Assembly: GCF_004310665.1 (NCBI RefSeq)
Contig: NZ_SIXF01000016.1
Location: forward strand, 1-64,000
Reading direction: 5' to 3'
Length of the DNA: 64,000 nucleotides
DNA from: Pedobacter kyonggii
GTDB lineage: Bacteria; Bacteroidota; Bacteroidia; Sphingobacteriales; Sphingobacteriaceae
In this document: piece by piece, positions 52,642 through 62,342 of the stretch
Numbering within the stretch: the first letter of the stretch is position 1
How the letters are laid out: each line of letters begins with the position of its first letter
Notes under the pieces: generated by a model
Database searches by the model: none
What the model was told of the DNA's origin: nothing
Seen by the model: the letters and a program-made list of their open reading frames with translations, nothing else
Translations under genes and position numbers: made by a program

Positions 52642-55038
52642 ATGAGAATAATCTGCATATTGTTTTTTTGCCTAATATCTGTTTTTACCAAAGCCCAGCA
52701 ATTTGAAATAGCTGGGAAAATAACCCTGTTGCAAAAACCAGTTGAAGGGGCAACAGTAGAGCTGAAAAACCAAAATAAAACTACGATAAGCAATGCCAAT
52801 GGCGAGTTTGTATTTAAAGATTTATCAGCCGGAAAATATACGGTAACCATCTCTTTTGTTGGTGCTGCAACTGTTAAAAAAACAGTAGCGATAATTGATA
52901 GCAATGCCCAGATAGATATTACATTAGAAACAGACAAAGCTATCCAGCTTGACGCTGTAGATATTACCAAAATAAATGATAAAGCTGCCGATAAGCTGAA
53001 CCAGGTGGAGGGAACAGCTATATATGCAGGTAAAAAAACCGAAGTGATCAACTTGAAAAATATAAATGCCAATTTAGCTACCAACAATGCCCGGCAAATA
53101 TATGCGCGTGTAGCAGGCCTAAACATTTGGGAGTATGATGGTGGTGGCCTACAATTGGGAATTGGTGGTCGTGGCTTAAATCCAAGCAGGGTATCGAATT
53201 TTAATATCAGACAAAACGGATATGATATCAGCGCCGATGCATTGGGCTATCCTGAAAGCTATTATACTCCACCAACCGAAGCTTTAGATAGAATTGAAAT
53301 TGTAAGGGGTGCCGCAAGTTTACAGTATGGTACACAGTTTGGCGGTATGATTAATTTTAAGATGAAAAAAGGCCCCACCGATAAGGCGTTTGAATTTACA
53401 AGCAGGCAAACCCTCGGTTCCTTTGGTTTTTTAAACTCTTTTAATAGTATCGGTGGACAGGTGAAAAAACTAAATTATTATGCTTTTTACCAATATAAGA
53501 AAGGCGATAGCTGGCGACCAAACGGGCATTTTGATCAAAATACGGCATACGCCCACTTGGATTATGCCTTTACAAGTAAACTAAAGCTAACCGCCGAATA
53601 TACCCATATGGATTACTTGGCTCAACAGCCTGGTGGTTTAACCGATGAGCAGTTTGATGCAGATGCTTCTGTATCGGTTAGGGCTAGGAACTGGTTTAAG
53701 GTAAAATGGAATTTATTTAATTTAAGTCTTGATTATCAACTCGGCGAGCATACCAAACTAAATTGGATAAGCTACCATCTAGATGCTGGCAGGGAAGCTT
53801 TAGGCGTTTTAAGCTACATCAATCGTCCTGATCCGGGCGAAGGCACACCAAGAGACATGATGGCTGATAAATACGATAATTATGGATCGGAGCTTCGGGT
53901 ATTACATCAGTACAAATTATTTAATGAGCAAACCAATAGTTTACTCGTAGGCGCAAGAGCATATAAAGGCTTAACTTTCAAAAAACAAGGTGATGCAGAT
54001 ACAGGTGTAGGACCTGATTTTAACTTTTTAAATAGTCAGCCTAATAAGTCCGATTTTCGGTTCCCAGGCACAAATTTAGCATTGTTTGCCGAAAATATTT
54101 TTCAAATAACCAGTAAGTGGAGTATCACCCCAGGTGCCAGATTGGAATATATCTATACAGGCGCTAAAGGAAATTACACTCAATTTCAGTTTGGCGTTCC
54201 CGATTTGACGAAAACCGATAACAAGAGCAACCCTCGTTCATTTATACTCTTTGGCATAGGTACTTCTTATAAACCACACCCGGCCGTTGAGCTTTACGCC
54301 AATATTTCGCAAAACTACAGGTCAATCAACTTTACTGATTTAAGGGTGCAGAACCAAAATGCAAGGGTAGATTCTTTATTGAAAGATGAAAGAGGCTACA
54401 CGGCTGATGGCGGGCTAAGAGGCAATTTAAAAGATTGGCTATATTACGATTTAAGTATATTTTATCTTAAGTATAACGATAGGATCGGTTCTGTTTTTAC
54501 CACCGATGCCAGCAATATGATATACCGCCTAAGAACAAACGTAGCCGACAGCCGAAATGTTGGCTTCGAGAGTTTGGTAGAGGCAGATTTATTAAAGGCT
54601 TTTACTCAAGGTGCAAGTAAATATAAACTGGTGGCTTATACCAATTTTTCGTTAATAAATGCCCGATATATCAATACAGATAATACAGCGATAAAAGATA
54701 AGGAAGTAGAGTTTGTACCGCCATTATTGTTTCGCACAGGGCTATCGTTCGGTAATAAAACATTTAATGCCAGTTTACAGTATGCTCACGTAGCCGAACA
54801 TTTTTCTGATGCTACCAATGCAGAAAGTACGCCAACTGCGGTAGATGGTATTGTACCCGCTTATCAAATCGTAGATTTTTCAGCTAGTTATAATTGGAAA
54901 TGGTTTACCTTATCCGGAAGTATCAATAACCTTTCAAATGAAAAATATTTTACAAGAAGGGCTGATGGCTATCCAGGGCCAGGTATTTTACCATCCGATC
55001 CAAGAGCATATTACCTTACCTTACAATTTAAATTATAA
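52642..55038 (+). CDS. TonB-dependent outer-membrane receptor (FecA-like)
   Basis: This 798-aa protein has a signal peptide (cleavage near TKAQQ, residue 19), a carboxypeptidase-regulatory-like domain (about 22-100), a plug (about 115-230; ARQIYARVAGLNIWEYDGGG and IEIVRGAASLQYGTQFGG) and a beta barrel ending in YLTLQFKL. It has no SusD partner and is shorter than SusC, matching siderophore or metal receptors such as FecA. It is the last gene of the operon and followed by a strong terminator. The ligand may be an iron compound, by analogy with imelysin-linked loci. Confidence 0.92.
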   Translation: MRIICILFFCLISVFTKAQQFEIAGKITLLQKPVEGATVELKNQNKTTISNANGEFVFKDLSAGKYTVTISFVGAATVKKTVAIIDSNAQIDITLETDKAIQLDAVDITKINDKAADKLNQVEGTAIYAGKKTEVINLKNINANLATNNARQIYARVAGLNIWEYDGGGLQLGIGGRGLNPSRVSNFNIRQNGYDISADALGYPESYYTPPTEALDRIEIVRGAASLQYGTQFGGMINFKMKKGPTDKAFEFTSRQTLGSFGFLNSFNSIGGQVKKLNYYAFYQYKKGDSWRPNGHFDQNTAYAHLDYAFTSKLKLTAEYTHMDYLAQQPGGLTDEQFDADASVSVRARNWFKVKWNLFNLSLDYQLGEHTKLNWISYHLDAGREALGVLSYINRPDPGEGTPRDMMADKYDNYGSELRVLHQYKLFNEQTNSLLVGARAYKGLTFKKQGDADTGVGPDFNFLNSQPNKSDFRFPGTNLALFAENIFQITSKWSITPGARLEYIYTGAKGNYTQFQFGVPDLTKTDNKSNPRSFILFGIGTSYKPHPAVELYANISQNYRSINFTDLRVQNQNARVDSLLKDERGYTADGGLRGNLKDWLYYDLSIFYLKYNDRIGSVFTTDASNMIYRLRTNVADSRNVGFESLVEADLLKAFTQGASKYKLVAYTNFSLINARYINTDNTAIKDKEVEFVPPLLFRTGLSFGNKTFNASLQYAHVAEHFSDATNAESTPTAVDGIVPAYQIVDFSASYNWKWFTLSGSINNLSNEKYFTRRADGYPGPGILPSDPRAYYLTLQFKL

Positions 55039-55072
55039 GAGATTGTTATTTTGTCTATAAAAAATATGGCTT

Positions 55073-55112
55073 AGCAGATTTGGTTTCAGCTAAATCTGCT
55101 CACGTATTTTTT
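55073..55112 (+). terminator. Terminator of the imelysin/receptor operon
   Basis: AGCAGATTT and AAATCTGCT pair around a 10-base loop, followed by CACGTATTTTTT. It lies 35 bp after the receptor stop. Confidence 0.8.
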
Positions 55113-55151
55113 ACCTTGAGCGATTAATTGTTAGCGCCCAGATGATTAATT

Positions 55152-55319
55152 TTAGATGGGTGCTTGCTGCGTCGTATAATTTAACGGATTTGTATTTTCT
55201 GGCTCAGAAGTGCTCGGCGTTTCGTCTAAGGGCGCTACCCCGCAAGCTGCCCATATAAATTTAAAAATATTTAGGAATTCACATCGGATATCCCTGTCAG
55301 ATTGTATTTCGTTCTCCAT
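55152..55319 (-). CDS. Small protein of unknown function, 55 aa
   Basis: This 55-codon frame runs from ATG at 55319 to TAA at 55152. It begins MENEIQSDRDIRCEFLNIFK, continues with a short hydrophobic patch FIWAACGVAPLDE and ends in a Thr/Pro/Gln/Asn-rich tail. It has no recognised domain. Composition looks protein-like, and it fills a gap between two plus-strand transcripts. It could be a chance frame; confidence is limited. Confidence 0.4.
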   Translation of the reverse strand: MENEIQSDRDIRCEFLNIFKFIWAACGVAPLDETPSTSEPENTNPLNYTTQQAPI

Positions 55320-55638
55320 GTTGTACCGCTTTAATCTATTTATTAAAACATAGAAAGGCTGGTTTTGTGTTAGCTAAGGTAATCCTTTAATGTAAGTTTA
55401 CTGTTGGCTAAATGTTAAGGAAGATGTTTTAAACCTTAACCAATTCGACGTAACATTTATTTAAGCTACATAGTAAGTATACCCAGTAATCAGTATTGTA
55501 ATCTCTATGGCATTATGTTATATTTACGTATTTAACAACAGTTATCTGTTTAGTTCCCAGTAGAATGCAGTGTTTTCTGATTGATTTACGATTATATCAG
55601 TATGTCCCTTGCTAAACATATATTTTAATAAACAGAAA
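55320..55638. other. Intergenic region before the SGNH hydrolase gene
   Basis: The 319-bp AT-rich region contains TATATTTA at about 55520, one base from the -7 consensus, as a weak promoter candidate for the hydrolase gene. No other structure is clear. Confidence 0.4.
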
Positions 55639-56859
55639 ATGATATACAACGATCGAAAAGCCATGGATCCTGATAAAAAGAATTGTCTTATCAAAAAACT
55701 GCTCAATAACAATATTTCGGTTAGGGAACTTATTGAACTGAGGCCTGAAATTAATGAGTTTGATCTTTCTGAAATTATTCAGCATATCTACGACCTTAAT
55801 CTGGAGCAGGTACGAAAAATAGCAGCATTAGCGCCTGTTATGGCTAAAGTAGATGCATTAAAAAACAGCCAGCGCAATACCCGTTTTATAAAAAAAGTAA
55901 AAAATAATTTCCGGAAACATACGGCTAAGCACAATGGTCTTAAAAATAGGGTAGTGGTAGTAGAGGGCGATTCGTGGTTCAATTATCCTATTCTGTTAAG
56001 CGATGTGATCGACTGGGTTGCGATGGAAGAGAATATGGCCGTTTATAGCCTGGCCTCTGGGGGCGATTGGCTGATGAATATGCTTAGTGCTAAAAAATAC
56101 GTCGAACAGCTTTCTACGCTCCAACCGGATGTATTTATCATTAGCGGGGGAGGAAACGACCTGGTTGGAAACCGGAGAATAGCAGCCATGGTTACACATA
56201 AAGGAGACTCTAACGAATTTGAAAATAGTGCATTTGCCAAATACCTCTATCAAAATGCTACTAATCCACCCGATAAACCAGAAGATTTTAAACGTGGTAC
56301 GCAGTTCATATCCAAAGATTTTTATGCTTTACTGGCCTTTTTTCAACTGCAATATTACTTTATTATAAATGGGATTCTCACCGGAGGTAAAGGCAAGGGA
56401 GAAAACGGTAAGTTTCCGGGGATACAGGTTATTACACAAGGTTACGATTACGCTATCCCCAACGATAAAAAGATAGCGGGATATAATCCGCTCAAATGGT
56501 ACCGATTGTTTGCACGAACTTTTCTTGGCCACGGAGGATGGCTAAAAACACCCTTGCAACTCAGGGGGATTTACGATCCCGAAGATCAGCGCAAAATTGT
56601 TTATGCCATGATTTACCTCTTTAACGAAATGATGATTGATATCGGTCGTGTGTTTAGTGAAATGTTAGGTGAGAATAGGGTATTCCATATCGATTCAAGA
56701 GGATCAGTTGGCAAAAATGGTTGGACGGATGAATTACATCCATTGCCCCAACATTTCAAAAAAACGGCAGCAGCCTTTATTCACTGCATTAACAACCCAA
56801 ATAAAAATGGCAGTGCAGTTATAGAAGTTGTAAAACAACAGGAAGGGGGGCAGAAATGA
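55639..56859 (+). CDS. SGNH-hydrolase-like protein
   Basis: This 406-aa protein has an N-terminal helical region (about 1-100) and an SGNH/GDSL hydrolase-like domain. The catalytic Ser lies in VEGDSWFNYP (S112), oxyanion-hole residues in SGGGND (N173), and the Asp/His pair in DELHPLP near residue 375. There is no signal peptide, so it acts in the cytoplasm, unusual for many secreted GDSL esterases. The start was set at ATG 55639 rather than a TTG 30 bp upstream. Its TGA overlaps the ATG of the next gene (ATGA), so the two proteins are made together. Substrate is unknown; esterase or lipase activity is expected. Confidence 0.82.
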   Translation: MIYNDRKAMDPDKKNCLIKKLLNNNISVRELIELRPEINEFDLSEIIQHIYDLNLEQVRKIAALAPVMAKVDALKNSQRNTRFIKKVKNNFRKHTAKHNGLKNRVVVVEGDSWFNYPILLSDVIDWVAMEENMAVYSLASGGDWLMNMLSAKKYVEQLSTLQPDVFIISGGGNDLVGNRRIAAMVTHKGDSNEFENSAFAKYLYQNATNPPDKPEDFKRGTQFISKDFYALLAFFQLQYYFIINGILTGGKGKGENGKFPGIQVITQGYDYAIPNDKKIAGYNPLKWYRLFARTFLGHGGWLKTPLQLRGIYDPEDQRKIVYAMIYLFNEMMIDIGRVFSEMLGENRVFHIDSRGSVGKNGWTDELHPLPQHFKKTAAAFIHCINNPNKNGSAVIEVVKQQEGGQK

Positions 56860-57359
56860 AAAAGATATTGATTTTAGTATTTATCATCGTTTGTGGGGTA
56901 ATGTCCTTTCAGGGGAAGGTACTTCAACACTTCAGCGGAAAAGGAATCATTAACCTGGAGCTTGCCAATAAAGATACAGGAGTGGAAATTGTTTCCCTTT
57001 GGAGCGATACGCTTTATGGCGATCAGACACTTTTAAACATCGCACAAAAGAATACACACCTCGATTTTCTGTTTGTTGTGGTATATGTACTGCTCATCAT
57101 AACTTTATCTAACTCACAAATGCAAAGAGAAAAAACAAGTTGGCTAAATGAATTGCTGCGATTTAATTTATTTCTTGCATTCTTAATTGGCTCACTTGAT
57201 GTAATTGAAAATATCAGGTTATTACATAGTTTCCATCACCCAGGAAATATGGCTGAATTTTGGCGAACAGATTTTATTGCATGGCCAAAATTTGTGATAG
57301 CTGGCTGGGTAATTTTGATCTATGTTTTCTCGGTAATTAAGGGCTATTCTAGTAAGTGA
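56856..57359 (+). CDS. Membrane protein of unknown function coupled to the SGNH hydrolase
   Basis: This 167-aa protein has an N-terminal TM helix or signal anchor (3-20) and three more TM helices (about 72-88, 104-121, 142-162). Between the first two is an extracytoplasmic loop of about 45 residues (SLWSDTLYGDQ). No family was recognised. The 4-bp ATGA overlap with the hydrolase gene suggests that the two proteins work together, perhaps at the inner membrane. The last helix ends in a short basic tail. Confidence 0.75.
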   Translation: MKKILILVFIIVCGVMSFQGKVLQHFSGKGIINLELANKDTGVEIVSLWSDTLYGDQTLLNIAQKNTHLDFLFVVVYVLLIITLSNSQMQREKTSWLNELLRFNLFLAFLIGSLDVIENIRLLHSFHHPGNMAEFWRTDFIAWPKFVIAGWVILIYVFSVIKGYSSK

Positions 57360-58064
57360 CTTTGGTTAACATCATGCAGATCATTAAGAAATTAAGGTCA
57401 TTAAGATATCAAGGCAAAGACTATTTTAAATAGTCTAAGTGTTTACAGGCTTAAAAAATCCTTCCTCTCTACTACAATTAACAGATCCTGAAAATCGGCG
57501 TAATTGTGGTGTCAGTTGTTCCCAACTGACACTAAAAATATTCCCTTTTTTAATAGTCGATAGTCAGATGGTAACATCTGACTGCACATGGACTGGCCGA
57601 AAAAAGCAAAAAGATTATAAGATTCAGATCCATACAGCCTCAGTAGTTAACCTATATATTACTTTGTCGTCAATAAATCCTATTTATAGATCATTCTGAA
57701 AATAACTGGCAAATAGCATAGAATGAAATTTTTGTGTTAAAGATCTTCATTTCTTCATAATTCTAGCTGTTAACTGATAATTTTTTCAAAAGATAGGGCT
57801 AAATGATCTGTTTGTTGTGATAAACCATCTTTTGCTTCACTAAAACACAATTTCTCAATCCAAACCTGAAGTTCAACTTCATTATAACTTCATAAATCTG
57901 TATTTATTTCGCTTTCGAATTAAATCATTGCGTAACCATAATTTATTGAAGTCAATTAAGTATCTGCTCATCAGTTGTAGACTGCTTCTTATCATAAATT
58001 GGTTGCCAAGGGAGACTAATTAGAGAAAAAAATAAATCAGATTAAAACCACTTAACAAAAAAAA
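57360..58064. repeat. Long intergenic region with hairpin repeats
   Basis: There is no convincing gene in 705 bp. At 57509-57532 GTGTCAGTTG/CAACTGACAC (4-base loop) and at 57563-57582 GTCAGATG/CATCTGAC form two hairpins, probably dispersed repeats. At about 57382-57411 the bases ATTAAG recur in ATTAAGAAATTAAGG and CATTAAG. The region from 57700 holds the AT-rich promoter area of the efflux operon; no repressor gene is adjacent. Confidence 0.55.
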
Positions 58065-59147
58065 ATGAAAAGAGTTGTCATGTGCTTATGCTTATGTACT
58101 TTGCTTTACGTAACGGGTTGTACCACGAAAAAAGAAGAAAAAGAAGAAGTAACCACTTATGCGGTAACCACGCCGTTAAGAATGGATACTTCGTTTACCA
58201 AGGAATATGTTTCGCAGATTAAATCAGTGAGGAATATAGAGGTTAGGGCCCAGGAAAAAGGCTATCTCCAAAATATTTATGTAGATGAAGGTCAGCATGT
58301 AAAAGCTGGTCAACTGTTGTTTAAGATTATGCCTAAAGCAGCACAATCTGAGTTGTTAAAAGCACAGGCTGAAACAAAATCAGCAGAAATTGAACTTGAA
58401 AACACCAGATTACTGTCTGATAAAAACATTGTTTCTAAAAACGAGCTGGCTATGGCTAAAGCAAAACTGCAATCAGCAAATGCCGAAACCTCTTTGGCCA
58501 AATTTCATTTATCAAATACCGAAATCAGAGCACCATTTGATGGTACCATCGATCGTATTCCTTTAAAACTGGGTAGTTTGGTTGATGAAGGCGCGTTATT
58601 AACAAGTCTTTCAGATAACAGCCAGGTTTTTGCCTATTTCAATGTATCAGAACCTGAATACCTGAACTATCAGCGTACAGCAAAAGCAAAAGGCCAGCAA
58701 GAAGTTAGCCTGTTATTGGCGAATAATGAGTTGTTGAAATCGAAAGGTAAGGTTGAAGTGATCGAGAGCGAATTTGATAATGAGACAGGAAACATCGCTT
58801 TTAGAGCAAGGTTTAACAATGCTGATAACTTGTTGAGAAACGGAGAAACGGGCAAGATCCAGATGGTTGTTCCTTTAAAAAATGCTTTAGTAATCCCACA
58901 GAAAGCCACATACGATATTCAGGATAAAACCTATGTTTTTGTAATCGATAAAAATAACAAAGTACATTCCAGAGCCATCACCATTGCAGGCGAGGTGCCA
59001 GATTTGTATATCATTGGCGATGGCATCACCACAGGTGATAAAATATTGCTTGAAGGGGTGCAGAAGGTAAAAGACGATGATAAAATTGCCTTCAGATTCC
59101 AACAGCCTCAGGAAGTGATGAAACAATTAAGATTGAAAACTGAATAA
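58065..59147 (+). CDS. RND efflux periplasmic adaptor lipoprotein
   Basis: This 360-aa protein has a lipoprotein signal (VTGCTTKKEEK, Cys19). It has the membrane-fusion architecture: biotinyl-lipoyl halves (VRAQEKGYLQNIYVDEGQHV near 60 and FDGTIDRIPLKLGSLVDEGA near 165), a helical hairpin (about 95-145), then beta-barrel and membrane-proximal domains. It links the inner-membrane pump to the outer-membrane factor. It is first in the operon adaptor, pump, outer-membrane factor. The gap to the pump is 24 bp. Confidence 0.94.
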   Translation: MKRVVMCLCLCTLLYVTGCTTKKEEKEEVTTYAVTTPLRMDTSFTKEYVSQIKSVRNIEVRAQEKGYLQNIYVDEGQHVKAGQLLFKIMPKAAQSELLKAQAETKSAEIELENTRLLSDKNIVSKNELAMAKAKLQSANAETSLAKFHLSNTEIRAPFDGTIDRIPLKLGSLVDEGALLTSLSDNSQVFAYFNVSEPEYLNYQRTAKAKGQQEVSLLLANNELLKSKGKVEVIESEFDNETGNIAFRARFNNADNLLRNGETGKIQMVVPLKNALVIPQKATYDIQDKTYVFVIDKNNKVHSRAITIAGEVPDLYIIGDGITTGDKILLEGVQKVKDDDKIAFRFQQPQEVMKQLRLKTE

Positions 59148-59171
59148 TCTACCACCCTCCATACTTATTTT

Positions 59172-62100
59172 ATGTTTAGTAAATTCATACAAAGGCCAGT
59201 CCTTTCTATAGTAATATCGCTTATCATTGTGTTTCTTGGGGTGTTGGCCATCAGCTACCTGCCCGTTACACAATTTCCCTCTATTTCACCGCCTAAAGTT
59301 AATATTACGGCAGAGTATCCAGGGGCAAATAACGAGTTATTGATCAAATCGGTAGTTATTCCGCTCGAACGTGCCCTTAACGGTGTGCCAGGCATGAAAT
59401 ATATTGCCTCTGATGCCGGTAATGATGGTGAAGCCTCCATTCAGGTCGTATTTAATTTAGGTACCGACCCCAACCAGGCTTCGCTTAACGTACAGAACCG
59501 TGTAGCAGCTGTTACCAATAAACTTCCTCCTTTAGTGGTTCGTGAGGGGGTTAAAATCACCCGCGAAGAGTCTAATATGTTAATGTACATCAACCTGTAC
59601 AGTAAAGACCCTAAAATGAACCAGAACTTCTTGTACAATTATGCCGATATCAACTTGCTTTCTGAGTTGAAAAGGGTTGATGGTGTAGGTTTTGCCGATA
59701 TTTTGGGCGATAGGGACTACGCCATGCGGATCTGGCTTAAACCCGACCGTATGCAAGCTTATAAAATCTCGGTAGATGAGGTAATGAAAGCACTTGACGA
59801 GCAAAGTTTAGAGGCCTCTCCAGGTAAAACCGGTGAAAGTTCCGGTAAACGCTCTCAGGCTTTTGAGTATGTGCTAAAATATTCGGGGCGCTTTAGTACA
59901 AAAGAAGGATACGAAAATGTAGTGCTAAGAGCAAGTGCTAATGGAGAATTACTTCGTTTAAAAGACGTTGCCGATGTGGATTTTAGTGCTTCTGCTTACA
60001 ATTTATACTCTACATTAAACGGAAAGGCTTCTGCAGCTATTGTGCTAAAACAATCGTACGGTAGTAATGCCAGTCAGGTAATTAAAGATGTAAAAGCGAA
60101 AATGGCCGAGATCAAATCGAGCTCATTTCCTAAAGGTTTAGATTATGAAGTAAGTTACGACGTTTCTAAATTCCTCGATGCCTCAATTGAAAAAGTAATC
60201 CACACCCTTGTCGAAGCCTTTATCCTGGTGGGTTTAGTGGTATTTCTGTTCCTTGGCGATTGGCGTTCAACCCTCATTCCGGCAATTGCTGTTCCCGTAT
60301 CCTTAATCGGAACCTTTGTGTTTATGCAGTTTTTCGGCATTACGCTCAATCTGATCACCTTGTTCGCCTTAGTATTAGCGATTGGTGTAGTGGTAGATGA
60401 TGCCATTGTGGTAATTGAAGCGGTACATGCCAAGATGGAACACGACCGGAAACTTTCGGTACTGAAGGCTACCCAGCAGGCCATGAAGGAAATTGGCGGC
60501 GCAATTATCGCTATTACCTTTTTAATGGCATCGGTATTTATTCCGGTAGCTTTTATGTCTGGGCCAGTAGGTATTTTCTACCGTCAGTTCTCGATCACCA
60601 TGGCAACAGCAATTATCCTTTCGGGTATTGTGGCTTTAACACTTACACCTGCTTTGTGCGCCATTATGTTGAAGAATAACCATGGTTCGAAGAAAAAGAA
60701 GACCATTATTGATCGTTTTTTAGATGGTTTTAACAATGGTTTTGCTAAACTTTCGGGGAAATACGAATTTGTTTTAACCAAAATGGTAAGTCGTAAGATC
60801 TTAACCTTTGGTATATTGATTGCATTTTGTTTAGGTGTTTGGGGATTAAGTGGAAGTGTACCATCAGGTTTTATCCCGAACGAAGATCAAGGGATGGTTT
60901 ATGCCATTATCCAAACGCCTCCGGGATCTACCTTGGAGCGTACTGACCAGATTGCTGAGAAACTGCAGAAAATGTGCGAAGATATTGATGGCGTAAAGTC
61001 GGTTTCATCTTTGGCAGGATATGAGATTCTTACTGAAGGTACGGGATCAAACTCCGGTACCTGTTTAATCAACCTGAAAGATTGGAGCGAACGTAAACAC
61101 TCGGCAGTAGAGATTATTGAAGAACTTGAAGAGAAATCGAAATCTATTCCAGGTGCAACCATCGAATTTTTCCAGCCACCAGCGGTTCCGGGTTATGGTG
61201 CTGCGGGAGGTTTCGAGCTTCGTTTGTTGGATAAAGCGGGTAGTGGCGATTACAAAAAAATGGAAACCGTTGCCAACGATTTCGTTAAAGAGCTGAACAA
61301 ACGTAAAGAGCTATCATCAGTATTTACTTTTTACAGTGCGAGTTTCCCTCAGTACATGTTAGATGTTGACAACGATATTGCGCAACAAAAAGGCGTGAGT
61401 ATTGATAATGCGATGAATACACTATCGACTTTTGTGGGAAGTAATTACGAAACCAGTTTTATTAAATACGATCACCAATATAAAGTAATTGTACAGGCAT
61501 TGCCTCAGTACAGGGCTCTGCCTGAAGATATTTTAAAACTCTCGGTTAAAAACGACCGCGATGAAATGGTGCCCTTCTCGGCTTTTATCAGAATGCGGAA
61601 AGTGTATGGCTTATCCGAAATTACAAGACACAATATGTATAATGCTTCGGAGATCAGCGGACAATCTGCTCCGGGTTATAGTTCTGGTGAAGCCATCAAG
61701 GCCATTACCGAAGTGGCCAAGAAATCACTTCCAAGGGGATTTGGTATCGATTGGGCCGGTATCTCTAAAGATGAAGTATCGAGGGGTAACGAAGCCATTT
61801 ACATCTTCCTGATCTGCTTGGGCTTCGTTTATCTGGTTCTGGCAGCACAATACGAAAGTTTCATTTTGCCACTTTCGGTTATCCTTTCTTTACCAGCGGG
61901 TATTTTTGGCGCTTTCTTGTTTTTGAAATTATTGGGATTGGAAAACAACATTTATGCACAGGTTGCAATGGTGATGCTGATTGGTTTACTCGGTAAGAAC
62001 GCGGTATTGATTGTAGAATTTGCTGCACAGCGGCATGCCCAGGGCGCAACAGTATTAAAGGCGGCAATGGAAGGTGCAAGTGTACGTTTTCGTCCGATTT

Positions 62101-62342
62101 TAATGACCTCTTTTGCCTTTATTGCAGGTTTAATTCCTTTAATGATTGCTTCGGGGCCTGGAAAAATCGGTAACAGAACTATTGGATCGGCTGCTGCCGG
62201 AGGTATGCTTTTTGGTACCATTTTCGGGGTGGTTATTATCCCAGGATTATATTATGTATTTGGAACAATAGCAGCAAAACACAAGCTGATTAAAATTGAA
62301 GAAGAACATCCATTAACTGAAGAAGTAGAAGATAATGTTTAA
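59172..62342 (+). CDS. RND (HAE1/AcrB-type) efflux pump
   Basis: This 1056-aa protein has the twelve-TM RND layout: TM1 at 10-30, a large periplasmic loop (about 35-330), five further TM helices (about 335-500), a second loop and TM8-12. The proton-relay Asp pair is present in IGVVVDDAIVVIEAV (near residues 405-420), and LLGKNAVLIVEFA contains the Lys of the relay. HAE1 pumps expel drugs, detergents and bile-like compounds using proton force. The stop overlaps the start of the outer-membrane-factor gene by 8 bp. Confidence 0.95.
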   Translation: MFSKFIQRPVLSIVISLIIVFLGVLAISYLPVTQFPSISPPKVNITAEYPGANNELLIKSVVIPLERALNGVPGMKYIASDAGNDGEASIQVVFNLGTDPNQASLNVQNRVAAVTNKLPPLVVREGVKITREESNMLMYINLYSKDPKMNQNFLYNYADINLLSELKRVDGVGFADILGDRDYAMRIWLKPDRMQAYKISVDEVMKALDEQSLEASPGKTGESSGKRSQAFEYVLKYSGRFSTKEGYENVVLRASANGELLRLKDVADVDFSASAYNLYSTLNGKASAAIVLKQSYGSNASQVIKDVKAKMAEIKSSSFPKGLDYEVSYDVSKFLDASIEKVIHTLVEAFILVGLVVFLFLGDWRSTLIPAIAVPVSLIGTFVFMQFFGITLNLITLFALVLAIGVVVDDAIVVIEAVHAKMEHDRKLSVLKATQQAMKEIGGAIIAITFLMASVFIPVAFMSGPVGIFYRQFSITMATAIILSGIVALTLTPALCAIMLKNNHGSKKKKTIIDRFLDGFNNGFAKLSGKYEFVLTKMVSRKILTFGILIAFCLGVWGLSGSVPSGFIPNEDQGMVYAIIQTPPGSTLERTDQIAEKLQKMCEDIDGVKSVSSLAGYEILTEGTGSNSGTCLINLKDWSERKHSAVEIIEELEEKSKSIPGATIEFFQPPAVPGYGAAGGFELRLLDKAGSGDYKKMETVANDFVKELNKRKELSSVFTFYSASFPQYMLDVDNDIAQQKGVSIDNAMNTLSTFVGSNYETSFIKYDHQYKVIVQALPQYRALPEDILKLSVKNDRDEMVPFSAFIRMRKVYGLSEITRHNMYNASEISGQSAPGYSSGEAIKAITEVAKKSLPRGFGIDWAGISKDEVSRGNEAIYIFLICLGFVYLVLAAQYESFILPLSVILSLPAGIFGAFLFLKLLGLENNIYAQVAMVMLIGLLGKNAVLIVEFAAQRHAQGATVLKAAMEGASVRFRPILMTSFAFIAGLIPLMIASGPGKIGNRTIGSAAAGGMLFGTIFGVVIIPGLYYVFGTIAAKHKLIKIEEEHPLTEEVEDNV

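Noticed and set aside
57439-57699. 86-codon frame on the plus strand
   Set aside because: It runs through the two hairpin repeats, and its composition is not protein-like.
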